The position numbers and the translations under genes are program-made. From UMGS1251 sp036666555 (GTDB lineage Bacteria; Bacillota; Clostridia; Lachnospirales; Lachnospiraceae), in NCBI GenBank assembly GCA_036666555.1, contig JAVWVS010000006.1, positions 25,639-89,638 on the forward strand: a stretch of DNA of 64,000 nucleotides, given 5' to 3'. Positions 39,610 to 49,183 of this stretch are shown here, piece by piece. The stretch's first letter is position 1, and every line of letters starts with the position of its first letter. The notes beneath the pieces are model-generated. The model had not been told where the DNA came from. It did no database searches and saw only the letters and a program-made list of their open reading frames with translations.

Positions 39610-41898
39610 ATGATAAAGTTGTACGAAAATGGTGTGTATTTACTAAATCAAACAGAGATTGTAGAAGATAAAGCAGATGCACAGCAAGCGGTCAAGAGCA
39701 AGACCGGAAGTGCCATTTCCAGAGAAGAAGCAGCAAAAAATACCATTTCTTATGGCATTTTAAAAGCACATAATACGTCCTCGGATATGGAGCGTCTTAA
39801 GATTCGATTTGACAAATTAACCTCTCATGATATTACCTTTGTGGGAATTATTCAGACCGCAAGAGCCTCGGGTTTAGAGCGGTTTCCTATTCCTTATGTG
39901 CTGACCAACTGCCATAACAGTCTATGTGCAGTGGGCGGAACCATTAATGAAGATGATCACATGTTTGGATTGAGTTGTGCAAAAAAATACGGTGGAGTCT
40001 ATGTTCCACCTCATCAAGCGGTCATTCATCAGTTTGCCAGAGAAATGTTAGCCGGTGGTGGAAAGATGATTCTAGGTTCAGACAGCCATACCCGTTATGG
40101 GGCGTTAGGAACGATGGCCATGGGAGAAGGCGGACCGGAACTGGTAAAACAACTGTTGAATAAAACCTATGATATTCAGATGCCGGGAGTCATTGGCGTA
40201 TATCTGGAAGGGGAGCCCATGAAAGGGGTAGGACCTCAGGATGTGGCGCTGGCTATTATTGGAGCTACTTTTGGCGGCGGTTATGTGAATAATAAAGTCA
40301 TGGAATTTGTAGGTCCGGGAGTGGAAAAATTAAGTGCCGATTTCCGTATTGGAATTGATGTAATGACTACGGAGACGACCTGTCTATCCTCCATTTGGAA
40401 AACCGATGAGACCATTCGGGAATTTTATGAAATACACGGAAGAAGTGAGGATTATCAAGAACTGAAACCGGGAAAAGTTTCTTATTATGACGGAATGATT
40501 CGAGTGGATTTGAGTCAAATCAAACCCATGATTGCTATGCCGTTTCATCCTAGCAATACCTATACCATTGATGAAGTGAATGCTAATTTAGCAGATATTT
40601 TACATGATGTAGAGCAGAAAGCACTGGTCAGTCTGGGGAGTGCGGTAAATTATTCCTTGCAGGATAAAGTGGTTCAAGGGAAATTATATGTAGAACAAGG
40701 AATTATTGCAGGATGTGCCGGTGGCGGATTTGAGAATATTTGTGCGGCAACGGACATTATCCGTGGCAAGAACATAGGATCTGATGAGTTTACCTTTAGC
40801 GTATACCCGGCCAGCACGCCGATTTATATGGAACTGGTGAAAAATGGAGCGGTTGCCGATTTAATGGCAGCAGGAACCATTGTGAAAACTGCATTTTGCG
40901 GACCTTGCTTTGGGGCAGGAGATACACCGGCCAACAATGCATTTAGCATTCGTCATTCCACTAGAAACTTCCCGAACCGGGAAGGTTCTAAATTGCAAAA
41001 TGGACAGATTTCTTCGGTAGCACTGATGGATGCTCGTTCCATTGCAGCCACAGCAGCCAATAAAGGATTTTTAACTTCTGCTACGGATTTGGATACGGAG
41101 TACACCAATCCTATCTACTATTTTGATCAAAGTATTTATGCCAACCGTGTATTTGACAGCCACGGTGTGGCGGACCCATCGGTGGAGGTGAAGTTTGGAC
41201 CCAATATTAAGGATTGGCCGGCTATGAAAGAGCTGCCACAGAACTTAATCTTGAAAGTGGTTTCAGAAATTCTGGACCCGGTTACCACAACGGACGAATT
41301 GATTCCATCCGGTGAGACCTCTTCTTATCGTTCCAATCCGTTGGGACTTGCGGAATTCACCTTATCCAGAAAAGACCCTGCTTATGTAGGACGTGCCAAA
41401 GAAGTACAAAAAGCGCAGAAAGCCATTGAAGCAGACACTTGTCCGTTGGAAGCATTGGAAGAATTAAAGCCGATTATGGAGAAGATTCAAGCCTCTTACC
41501 CAGAAGTAGGAAGAGGAAATATCGGGGTAGGAAGTACGATATTTGCTATTAAACCGGGAGATGGTTCGGCACGGGAACAAGCAGCATCCTGCCAGAAAGT
41601 ATTGGGCGGATGGGCCAATGTCGCTAATGATTATGCAACGAAACGGTATCGCTCCAACTTGATTAACTGGGGTATGCTGCCATTTTTGATAGAAAAGGGA
41701 GAACGCCCATTTACCAATGGAGATTATCTTTTTATACCGGATGTAAAAAAAGCGGTGGAAGAAAAAACCGAAGTCATAAAGGCATATGTGGTAGGGGAAA
41801 GCTTACAGGAAATCTCTTTGAGACTGGGTGATTTGACAGATGCAGAGCGTGAAATTATTTTAAAAGGTTGTTTGATTAATTATTATAGAAGTAAATAA
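39610..41898 (+). CDS. Aconitase family hydratase
   Basis: 4Fe-4S hydro-lyase converting citrate to isocitrate (or a close analogue). 762 residues; substrate and cluster regions GSDSHTRYGALGTMAMGEGG, TAFCGPCFGAGDTPANN (CxxC of the cluster) and the C-terminal swivel domain with GWANVANDYATKRYRSNLINWGMLPF. It is the hydratase type common in Clostridia rather than the 890-residue AcnA. No citrate synthase or isocitrate dehydrogenase is beside it. GCAGGAGGAAAG precedes the ATG. Confidence 0.9.
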   Translation: MIKLYENGVYLLNQTEIVEDKADAQQAVKSKTGSAISREEAAKNTISYGILKAHNTSSDMERLKIRFDKLTSHDITFVGIIQTARASGLERFPIPYVLTNCHNSLCAVGGTINEDDHMFGLSCAKKYGGVYVPPHQAVIHQFAREMLAGGGKMILGSDSHTRYGALGTMAMGEGGPELVKQLLNKTYDIQMPGVIGVYLEGEPMKGVGPQDVALAIIGATFGGGYVNNKVMEFVGPGVEKLSADFRIGIDVMTTETTCLSSIWKTDETIREFYEIHGRSEDYQELKPGKVSYYDGMIRVDLSQIKPMIAMPFHPSNTYTIDEVNANLADILHDVEQKALVSLGSAVNYSLQDKVVQGKLYVEQGIIAGCAGGGFENICAATDIIRGKNIGSDEFTFSVYPASTPIYMELVKNGAVADLMAAGTIVKTAFCGPCFGAGDTPANNAFSIRHSTRNFPNREGSKLQNGQISSVALMDARSIAATAANKGFLTSATDLDTEYTNPIYYFDQSIYANRVFDSHGVADPSVEVKFGPNIKDWPAMKELPQNLILKVVSEILDPVTTTDELIPSGETSSYRSNPLGLAEFTLSRKDPAYVGRAKEVQKAQKAIEADTCPLEALEELKPIMEKIQASYPEVGRGNIGVGSTIFAIKPGDGSAREQAASCQKVLGGWANVANDYATKRYRSNLINWGMLPFLIEKGERPFTNGDYLFIPDVKKAVEEKTEVIKAYVVGESLQEISLRLGDLTDAEREIILKGCLINYYRSK

Positions 41899-41967
41899 AA
41901 TTGTTCATAGGAAAGACAAAGGGGACATAAAGATTAGATAGATTGAAAAGTAAAAAGAAGGAAAAAC

Positions 41968-42492
41968 ATGGGATTTTTTCTATATCTAACAGACTTTATT
42001 GTACCCTTTGTGATTCTTGGGATTGTGGTATATGGTATATGCACGAAAATTAACGTGTATGATGAATTTATCAAAGGGGCAAAAAGTGGATTCTTCACGG
42101 TCATTCGAATTATGCCAACACTGATAGGGCTTATGGTTGCAGTGGGGATCCTGCGTGCATCCGGCTTCTTGGATTGGATTGCAGAGGTGCTGAGCCATTT
42201 TACGGCATATATCGGATTCCCAAGCCAGCTGGTGCCATTGGCATTGGTCAGAATGTTCTCCTCATCGGCAGCCACCGGATTAGTTTTGGATGTGTTTAAA
42301 GAATTTGGAACCGATTCAAGGATTGGTCTTATTGCCTCTATTATGATGAGCTGTACCGAAACGATTTTTTATACCATGAGTGTGTATTTCATGACGGCAA
42401 AAATCACCAAAACCAGATGGACGCTAGCCGGAGCGCTGGTGGCTACGGTGGCAGGGATTGTAGCAAGCGTAGTATTAGCCGGAATGATATAA
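41968..42492 (+). CDS. spmB: Spore maturation protein B
   Basis: Nucleoside-recognition (Gate) membrane protein working with SpmA in spore core dehydration. 174 residues; INVYDEFIKGAKSGFFTVIRIMPTLIGLMVAVGILRASG, MFSSSAATGLVLD and SCTETIFYTMSVYF (seen at positions ~28-140) are typical. AAGAAGGAAAAAC precedes the ATG. It is not next to spmA, which lies at 15136-15759 on the other strand. Confidence 0.93.
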   Translation: MGFFLYLTDFIVPFVILGIVVYGICTKINVYDEFIKGAKSGFFTVIRIMPTLIGLMVAVGILRASGFLDWIAEVLSHFTAYIGFPSQLVPLALVRMFSSSAATGLVLDVFKEFGTDSRIGLIASIMMSCTETIFYTMSVYFMTAKITKTRWTLAGALVATVAGIVASVVLAGMI

Positions 42493-42495
42493 AAT

Positions 42496-42534
42496 AAAAA
42501 CATGGAGTTCCTAGGAAAGGAGCTCCATGTTTTT
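42496..42534. terminator. Bidirectional terminator between spmB and plsC
   Basis: Perfect 12-bp stem AAAAACATGGAG/CTCCATGTTTTT. The convergent plsC stop codon (42511-42513) lies inside the hairpin loop region. Confidence 0.85.
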
Positions 42535-43248
42535 ATGGATGGTAGTTTGAATTAAATTTTGACAATACATTCCAATATGTTTTTTTTCTTCTGCATCCAG
42601 TTCACGGGGGTAAATGGGAGTTCCATATTCCATGACCACGTGGACTTTTTTAATTCTCGGAAAATGATCTTCAAAAATAGCAGAAGTGTGATTCAGAGAA
42701 ATAGGAACAATGGGGCATCCGGTTTTGGTGGAAATTTTAAAGGAACCTTCGTGAAATGGAAGGATACTTAATTCTTCCCCTTTATTTCGGGTGCCTTCCG
42801 GGAAAATACAAATAGAAATTCCTTTTTTAATATAGTCGATGCCTTTTAAAATAGTTTTCAGACCTTCTTTGGGGTTTTCTCTATCTAGAAACAAGCAGTA
42901 AAGACGCTTCATCCAGGTGGAGAGAAGTGGAATCTGTTCCATTTCTTTTTTTGCTACGTAACCGGTCAGGCGCTTACATCTGGAGTAGGTAAGCAGGATG
43001 TCAAAAAAACTCCGGTGGTTTCCGATAAATAATACCGCTTCGTCCGGAACCAGTTCTTCGCCAATGACAGTGACTTCCACACCGGTAATAGCCAAAATTT
43101 TTTTAAATGCCCATTGGACAATGCGAAGAGAATGATAGTCCTTTTTTTCAGAGTTAAATGTTCCAATCACCCACTCTAGAAAAAGAAGTGGAATGGAGAG
43201 GATTAAAAATAGAATTAAAAATATTGCAATGCAAATAAATCGAATCAT
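42511..43248 (-). CDS. plsC: 1-acyl-sn-glycerol-3-phosphate acyltransferase
   Basis: Adds the second acyl chain to form phosphatidic acid. 245 residues: N-terminal membrane helix, catalytic GNHRSFFDILL (HxxxxD), FPEGTRNKGEELSILPF and the later CPIVPISLN. Gene ends inside the shared terminator. Followed upstream by malQ on the same strand at a 45-base gap. Confidence 0.92.
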   Translation of the reverse strand: MIRFICIAIFLILFLILSIPLLFLEWVIGTFNSEKKDYHSLRIVQWAFKKILAITGVEVTVIGEELVPDEAVLFIGNHRSFFDILLTYSRCKRLTGYVAKKEMEQIPLLSTWMKRLYCLFLDRENPKEGLKTILKGIDYIKKGISICIFPEGTRNKGEELSILPFHEGSFKISTKTGCPIVPISLNHTSAIFEDHFPRIKKVHVVMEYGTPIYPRELDAEEKKHIGMYCQNLIQTTIHKNMELLS

Positions 43249-43293
43249 GATAATGAAATCCCTTTCCTTTTTTTCTTGTGTAGAATATTTGGA

Positions 43294-44769
43294 TCATCTT
43301 CCGTATAGTTCTGTCAGTTCTTTTAGATCCGTTGCCAAGGCATCTGTTAACATTTCCTTTGAATAGCGCCAATTCCAGTTGCCGGAGGGAACACCGGGGG
43401 TGTTCATACGGGCTTCTTTTCCAAGTGCAAGGGCATCTTGCAACGGAAAGACAGCAGTGGAGGCAATGGTGCTTAGACACATCCGAATGAAATGCAAACT
43501 TATAGGAAGTACATTTTGTCCAGTATATTGTATTACCTTTTGTTTTGCAGGAGCATTCAGTGTCTCATACCACCCGGCAGTGGTGTCATTGTCGTGGGTG
43601 CCGGTATAGCATACACAATTGGTGGTGGTAAATTGGTGGGGCAGATAATTGTTCTCACCGATATCTTCAAAAGCAAATTGAAGAATCTTCATGCCCGGAA
43701 AATGAAAGCGGTCCCGTAGCTTTTCAACTTTGGGGGTAATCACACCTAAGTCTTCTGCAATAATGGGTAAGGATTTTCCCAGTGCATGCTCCAGAGCTAA
43801 AAACAAATCTTTACCGGGACCCTTTTTCCAAGTTCCGTTGACGGCAGTTTTTTCTCCATATGGAACCGCCCAGTAGGATTCAAATCCACGGAAATGATCC
43901 ACACGGATGTAGTCAAACATGGTTAACTGGTACTTCATTCGTGAAATCCACCAAGCATATTTTTCTTTTTGATGTGCATTCCAGTTGTAGAGAGGATTGC
44001 CCCAGAGTTGTCCGTCTTCCGAAAAATAATCGGGAGGAACGCCGGCCACACAGGTAGGATAGCCACACTCATCTAATTGAAACAATTTCTTATGGGCCCA
44101 GACATCCGCACTATCCATGGATACAAATATGGGAATATCTCCGATGATTTGGATGCCCTGTTGATTGGCATATTTTTTAAGCGACGACCACTCCAAGAAG
44201 AAAAAGAACTGAACAAATCGGTAATAATCTGCCATTTCCAAGGAGGAAAGAGTCAATGCAGGGTCCCATTCCAACCAGCTTTTACCGTTATTCACATCTT
44301 TGTAGGCCATAAAAAAAGCATAATCAGATAACCAAAAATCATTTTTTTTACAAAATTTTTCATATTTTTTCAAAAGTTTTTGATGGGGTGTTTTTCGCCA
44401 AGAGGTGTATGCCATCTTCAAAATTTTGGTTTTCCAAGGAATCAGCACACCATAATCAATATGTTCTTGATCACCCACAGGACAATCCTGAACATCAGAA
44501 GCGGTTAAAAGTCCAAGGGAAAGCAGGTGGTCCGGACTGATTAACAACGGCTGTCCGGCGAAGGCGGAAAAGCTCTGGTAGGGAGAATCACCATACCCGG
44601 TGTGGGTCAGGGGGAGAACCTGCCAGAGGTGTTGCCCGGAGTTCTTAAGAAAATCTACAAAATGGTAAGCTTCCGAACCCAAATCGCCAATTCCATATGG
44701 AGAAGGAAAGGATGTGGGATGAAGAAGAATACCGGAAGAACGGGTAGATAATGGAGCATTGTGGCTCAT
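43294..44769 (-). CDS. malQ: 4-alpha-glucanotransferase (amylomaltase)
   Basis: GH77 enzyme that disproportionates maltodextrins. 491 residues; SSGILLHPTSFPSPYGIGDLG, WQVLPLTHTGYGDSPYQSFS, IRVDHFRGFESYW (nucleophile Asp), IAEDLGVITP (acid Glu) and YTGTHDNDTTAGWY. ATG at 44769 has AGAAAGG about 11 bases upstream; an open frame continues 5' without a site. No other glycogen gene is nearby. Confidence 0.94.
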   Translation of the reverse strand: MSHNAPLSTRSSGILLHPTSFPSPYGIGDLGSEAYHFVDFLKNSGQHLWQVLPLTHTGYGDSPYQSFSAFAGQPLLISPDHLLSLGLLTASDVQDCPVGDQEHIDYGVLIPWKTKILKMAYTSWRKTPHQKLLKKYEKFCKKNDFWLSDYAFFMAYKDVNNGKSWLEWDPALTLSSLEMADYYRFVQFFFFLEWSSLKKYANQQGIQIIGDIPIFVSMDSADVWAHKKLFQLDECGYPTCVAGVPPDYFSEDGQLWGNPLYNWNAHQKEKYAWWISRMKYQLTMFDYIRVDHFRGFESYWAVPYGEKTAVNGTWKKGPGKDLFLALEHALGKSLPIIAEDLGVITPKVEKLRDRFHFPGMKILQFAFEDIGENNYLPHQFTTTNCVCYTGTHDNDTTAGWYETLNAPAKQKVIQYTGQNVLPISLHFIRMCLSTIASTAVFPLQDALALGKEARMNTPGVPSGNWNWRYSKEMLTDALATDLKELTELYGR

Positions 44770-44874
44770 AATGTGTACGCGACCTTTCTTATAGTTTAAC
44801 AATAGTATACAAGAGGTGGAATGAAAAGACAAGGTAGATAATATGATAATAGAGAGAATATGGGGAGGGATTTT

Positions 44875-45282
44875 ATGAGAAAATTTTGGGCTTGCCTAAC
44901 CACTTTATGTGTGCTGGGAATGATGGCGGGATGTTCCGTGGAGAAAATCAATGCGGATAAATTAAGAGATCTGGAATTTACGGTGGTAAAAAAGGAAGAA
45001 GTTCCGGAAGAACTAAAGGTGGTGATCGAAAGAGAAAAAAAGGAGCCATTTAAGTTTAGTTATGCAGATCAAGGGTATTTGTATATTGCAAGAGGATATG
45101 GGGCCAAAGAAACCAGTGGGTATAGCATCGAAGTGAAAGAATGCTATGAGGCGGAAAATGCCGTTTATATACAGACCAATTTATTGGGGCCTGCAAGAAA
45201 AGAGGTGATCGTGGAGAAAACGACTTATCCTTATGCGGTGGTGAAACTGGAGATGATTGAAAAAACTGTGATGTTCAAATAG
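44875..45282 (+). CDS. Lipoprotein with PrcB-like C-terminal domain
   Basis: 135 residues: signal peptide with lipobox LGMMAGC, then a domain with ETSGYSIEVKECYEAENAVYIQTNL resembling the PrcB C-terminal domain family (GGYSVxI pattern). Anchored on the outer face of the membrane. GGGGAGGGA precedes the ATG at 44875. It lies directly before the SPOCS/LysM gene, suggesting joint expression, perhaps in sporulation (inference). Confidence 0.7.
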   Translation: MRKFWACLTTLCVLGMMAGCSVEKINADKLRDLEFTVVKKEEVPEELKVVIEREKKEPFKFSYADQGYLYIARGYGAKETSGYSIEVKECYEAENAVYIQTNLLGPARKEVIVEKTTYPYAVVKLEMIEKTVMFK

Positions 45283-45294
45283 GAGGAAATGCAG

Positions 45295-46854
45295 ATGGAA
45301 TTAATCAAAAAGCCAATTCGTTTGAATCAAATTGGAAAGAAAATTGTGGACCAGTTCCGGATAGATGAAGATTGTAATGTGCCGGACGTGAAACCGGATG
45401 TGTCCAGAATTGTTTTAAGTGAAGGAAGAATTCAAATTGAAGAAATGAAGCCGGTTGAAAATTATTTGAAAGTAATCGGAAAATTATATTATCAAATGTT
45501 ATATGTGACAGGAGAAGGAGAACCGAAACTTGCAGCACTAGAAGGCAAACATCCCTTTGAAGAAATGGTATACGTAGAGGAAGGCACCCAGGAAAGTTAT
45601 GTGGTGAAGAACACCAGAGTGGAATTCACAACTACCATGATTCATTCCAGAAAACTGAGTATCAAAGCAATGATTGAATTAGAGCTTGCTTCACAGGAAC
45701 TTACACAAGAGGACATTACGGTGGACGTGGAAGGGAATATGCCACTTTATAAAAAGAAAAAGCCTATGGAATTATTACAGATACATACCAGTAAAAAAGA
45801 TACGTATCGGATGAAAGAAGAGCTTGCCATACCTGGAACCAAAGAAACCATAGGAACACTTCTGTGGACAGATATTACCAAACGAAAATTAGACACAAAA
45901 CTGGGTACAGATGAGTTGCTGCTGAGTGGAGAATTATTGGCTTTTGTGTTTTATGAGTCTGGGGACGGGAAAATTGACTGGGTGGAACAAAGTGTACCAT
46001 TTGAAGGAAGGATCGAGTGCGGAGGAGCTCAGGAAACGATGTATCATCACGCATATGCATCCTTGCAGGATATCAGTGTAGAACCACGTATGGATGAAGA
46101 TGGAGAACTGAGGACATTAGGAATTGAAGGAACCTTGGAACTCCAAATAGCAATTTATGAAGAAGAAAGAATGGAACTTTTAGAAGATGTATATTCTTTG
46201 GAGCAACAATGCATATTAGAAACAAAGGATGTGGCATATGAAGAACTGGTTATGCAAAATCATTCCAAATGCAAAGTAGTGGAGCAATTATCATTACCGG
46301 AATTGAAGGAGGATATTTTGCAGATTTGTCACAACAGTGGGAAACTGCAGATAGAGCGTATGGAAATTGTTGCAGAGGGCATCCAGATAGAGGGCGTGAT
46401 GCATATTTGCTTCTTGTATGTGAAAGCAAATGATGAAGTTCCCTTTGAAACATGGCAGGGAATGGTTCCATTTTCTTATTTGATGGAAAGTAATGAAACG
46501 TGTAAAGAGCTGCGATATGATATTACAAATTCCTTAGAACAATTGTCGGTCACGTTGCTTGGAAGTAATGAAGTAGAGGTAAAAGCAGTGCTTGCCTTTC
46601 ACAGCTTTTTACGAAAACCAGTTCAGACCAAGGTGATTACAAATGTAACTACAGAGTCGTATTCCATGGAAGAAATAGAAAAAAGACCGGGAATTATTGG
46701 ATATCTTGTCAAAGAAGGAGATGAGTTATGGGATCTTGCAAAGCGTTACTGTACCACCGTTGAGGGGATTATGGATATTAACGGATTGACAGAAGCGGAT
46801 GTAAAAGAAGGAGAACGGATATTGATTTTTAAAGAAAACATGAGTATACTGTAA
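45295..46854 (+). CDS. SPOCS (DUF3794)/LysM protein, SipL-like
   Basis: 519 residues of repeated DUF3794/SPOCS units (PDVKPDVSRIVLSEGRI, LTLxGxL patterns) and a C-terminal LysM (GYLVKEGDELWDLAKRYCTT, about residues 465-510). This architecture is that of SipL, which in Clostridioides binds SpoIVA and is needed for spore coat and cortex formation. ATG at 45295 lies 8 bases after AGGAGG; an ATG at 45289 is too close to it. No signal peptide, fitting a mother-cell protein. Confidence 0.85.
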   Translation: MELIKKPIRLNQIGKKIVDQFRIDEDCNVPDVKPDVSRIVLSEGRIQIEEMKPVENYLKVIGKLYYQMLYVTGEGEPKLAALEGKHPFEEMVYVEEGTQESYVVKNTRVEFTTTMIHSRKLSIKAMIELELASQELTQEDITVDVEGNMPLYKKKKPMELLQIHTSKKDTYRMKEELAIPGTKETIGTLLWTDITKRKLDTKLGTDELLLSGELLAFVFYESGDGKIDWVEQSVPFEGRIECGGAQETMYHHAYASLQDISVEPRMDEDGELRTLGIEGTLELQIAIYEEERMELLEDVYSLEQQCILETKDVAYEELVMQNHSKCKVVEQLSLPELKEDILQICHNSGKLQIERMEIVAEGIQIEGVMHICFLYVKANDEVPFETWQGMVPFSYLMESNETCKELRYDITNSLEQLSVTLLGSNEVEVKAVLAFHSFLRKPVQTKVITNVTTESYSMEEIEKRPGIIGYLVKEGDELWDLAKRYCTTVEGIMDINGLTEADVKEGERILIFKENMSIL

Positions 46855-46901
46855 TCAGAATGTATACAAGATACAAAAAAATACAAAGGAGATTGGAACC
46901 G

Positions 46902-47777
46902 ATGGAGGAAATAGAATTAAAAGCACTGGCGAAAATCAATTTGGGTTTGGATGTATTGGGGAAGCGTGACAATGGATATCATGATGTGCGTATGGTGATG
47001 CAGACGATTTACCTATATGATGATGTGAAGATTTGTAAAGTCAGCCAACCGGGAATTCAGATGAAAACGAATCTGTTTTTTCTTCCGACCAATGAGAATA
47101 ATATTGCATATCAGGCAGCAGAGCTACTGATGAAAGAATTTCATATAGAAACAGGGGTGGAGATTACACTGGTAAAGCACATTCCTGTGGCAGCAGGCAT
47201 GGCAGGTGGAAGTTCCAATGCGGCAGCGGTGTTGTTTGGTATGAATCGCATGTTTTCACTGGGACTGAGTGAACAGCAATTAATGGAACGTGGGGTGATA
47301 CTGGGTGCCGACGTGCCTTATTGCATTATGCGTGGCACGGTACTGGCGGAGGGAATCGGAGAAATACTGACTCCCCTTGCACCCATGCCCAAATGTTATG
47401 TAGTAATCGCGAAACCTTCCGTAAGCGTTTCCACCAAAGTAATTTACGAAAAATTGGACGCACTGGAAACGGTAGTGCATCCGGACATTGATGGTGTGCT
47501 GGAGGGAATTCAAAGCGCTGATCTGTCTAGGATTGCAGCCTCTATGGGAAATGTACTGGAAGCAGTTACTGTGGAAGAGTATCCAATTATACAGACCATT
47601 AAACAGGTCATGAAGGAAGAGGGGGCATTAAATGCCATGATGAGCGGAAGTGGCCCAACGGTATTTGGGTTATTTGCGGAACGAGGACAGGCGCGCAGAG
47701 CCTATCAGGCAATCCGAAAGAAAAAACTGGTCAAACAACTATACCTAACGAATATACACAATACTAGGAGGAGATAA
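46902..47777 (+). CDS. ispE: 4-diphosphocytidyl-2-C-methyl-D-erythritol kinase
   Basis: GHMP kinase of the MEP isoprenoid pathway. 291 residues; LKALAKINLGLDVLGKRDNGYHD, the ATP loop PVAAGMAGGSSNAAAVL and the C-terminal NAMMSGSGPTVFGLF. ATG at 46902 after AAAGGAG; an upstream ATG at 46860 has none. Followed after 1 base by the GntR gene, then spoIIR, an order common in Clostridia. Confidence 0.95.
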   Translation: MEEIELKALAKINLGLDVLGKRDNGYHDVRMVMQTIYLYDDVKICKVSQPGIQMKTNLFFLPTNENNIAYQAAELLMKEFHIETGVEITLVKHIPVAAGMAGGSSNAAAVLFGMNRMFSLGLSEQQLMERGVILGADVPYCIMRGTVLAEGIGEILTPLAPMPKCYVVIAKPSVSVSTKVIYEKLDALETVVHPDIDGVLEGIQSADLSRIAASMGNVLEAVTVEEYPIIQTIKQVMKEEGALNAMMSGSGPTVFGLFAERGQARRAYQAIRKKKLVKQLYLTNIHNTRRR

Positions 47778-47778
47778 G

Positions 47779-48474
47779 ATGGAACCGGACTTTGAAGTAA
47801 AGATGGACGAGTACCTTCCGTTGCGGGATGTGGTGTTTAGTTCCTTACGCCAAGCAATTTTGCGAGGGGAATTAAAGCCGGGAGAGCGGTTGATGGAGAT
47901 TCCTCTGGCGAATAAATTAGGAGTGAGCAGAACACCTATCCGAGAGGCGATTAGAAAACTGGAGCTGGAAGGGTTGGTGCTAATGATTCCCAGAAAAGGT
48001 GCTGAAGTAGCCGAAATCACGGAAAAAAGTCTTCGGGATGTATTGGAAGTACGGGAATCACTGGAAGAATTGGCGGTACAGCTTGCATGTGACCGCATTA
48101 GTGAAGAACAGATCGAGGAACTAAAGGAAGCGGCTCAGATATTTGAAAAAATCACTAAAAGCAGTGATGTGACAGAAGTAGCAGAAGCAGATGTCTGTTT
48201 TCATGATGTGATTTATATGGCAACCAATAATCAGAAATTGATTCAACTTTTAAATAATCTAAGAGAACAGATGTATCGCTATCGGGTAGAATATTTAAAA
48301 AATAAGGAAGTATATCCCAAACTGTGGGAAGAGCATAAGGAAATTATTGAAGCCATAGAAAAACGCCAGAAAAAAGAAGCATCTAGAATCATATGTCAAC
48401 ATGTAGAGAATCAGATGCTGGCGGTCAACAATAAGATCAATGAGAAAAAAGAAAATTTCAAAGAAAGCGTATAA
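47779..48474 (+). CDS. GntR family regulator, FadR/FCD subfamily
   Basis: 231 residues: N-terminal winged helix (LRQAILRGELKPGERLMEIPLANKLGVSRTPIREAIRKLE, residues ~16-55) and a helical FCD ligand domain with metal-binding His/Asp residues (DVCFHDVIYMATNN). TAGGAGGAG precedes the ATG. Coupled to ispE; effector unknown. Confidence 0.9.
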   Translation: MEPDFEVKMDEYLPLRDVVFSSLRQAILRGELKPGERLMEIPLANKLGVSRTPIREAIRKLELEGLVLMIPRKGAEVAEITEKSLRDVLEVRESLEELAVQLACDRISEEQIEELKEAAQIFEKITKSSDVTEVAEADVCFHDVIYMATNNQKLIQLLNNLREQMYRYRVEYLKNKEVYPKLWEEHKEIIEAIEKRQKKEASRIICQHVENQMLAVNNKINEKKENFKESV

Positions 48475-48530
48475 GGTGAAAAAATATGTAGATACTCCCA
48501 GATAGAAAATAAAATGGGAGGTTACATAAA

Positions 48531-49163
48531 ATGAACAAGAAACAAATACTATGTATGGGTATGGCAATTCTCATTGCAGGAATGGTGACGGGAACCGTAG
48601 TAAGAAGACAGTCCCTTCGCACGGAGAAAAAAATAGAGCAGACACAGGAGCAGATGGCAAAAGAAGTATTGCGATTTCATATTTTGGCCAATAGCAATCG
48701 AAAAGAAGATCAAAAGTTAAAAATGAAAGTGAAAGAGGAAGTTCTTTCTTACATGAAACAAGAACTGCCACATTCTCATAGTGTGGAAGAAACAAAAAGA
48801 TGGGCCAGGGGACATGAACCGCAGATAGAAGCAATTGCAGAAGAGCTGATTCAAAGAGAAGGGTATGATTATCCGGTGGGTGTGAAAGTGACAAAATGCG
48901 AATTTCCAGATAAGACCTATGGAGATGTTACCTTTCCAAAAGGAACCTACCAGGCGTTGCGTATTACCATAGGAGAGGCAAAAGGACATAATTGGTGGTG
49001 CGTATTGTACCCCAACTTGTGCTTTACGGATGCGACCAATGCGGTGGTACCACAAGAGGGAAAAGAAGAATTAAAAGAAGTATTAACTGAGGAGGAATAT
49101 GATATGGTGACATCCACTTCAAAATTTAAGATAAAATGGTTCTTTTTAGAGGAGAATCAGTAG
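48531..49163 (+). CDS. spoIIR: Stage II sporulation protein R
   Basis: Forespore-made secreted signal that triggers SpoIIGA to process pro-sigma-E in the mother cell. 210 residues: N-terminal signal/anchor helix (ILCMGMAILIAGMVTG), FHILANSNRKEDQKLKMKV and the family hallmark GHNWWCVLYPNLCF. GGGAGG precedes the ATG. Confidence 0.94.
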   Translation: MNKKQILCMGMAILIAGMVTGTVVRRQSLRTEKKIEQTQEQMAKEVLRFHILANSNRKEDQKLKMKVKEEVLSYMKQELPHSHSVEETKRWARGHEPQIEAIAEELIQREGYDYPVGVKVTKCEFPDKTYGDVTFPKGTYQALRITIGEAKGHNWWCVLYPNLCFTDATNAVVPQEGKEELKEVLTEEEYDMVTSTSKFKIKWFFLEENQ

Positions 49164-49183
49164 TTACCATTCGGAGGAAATAA

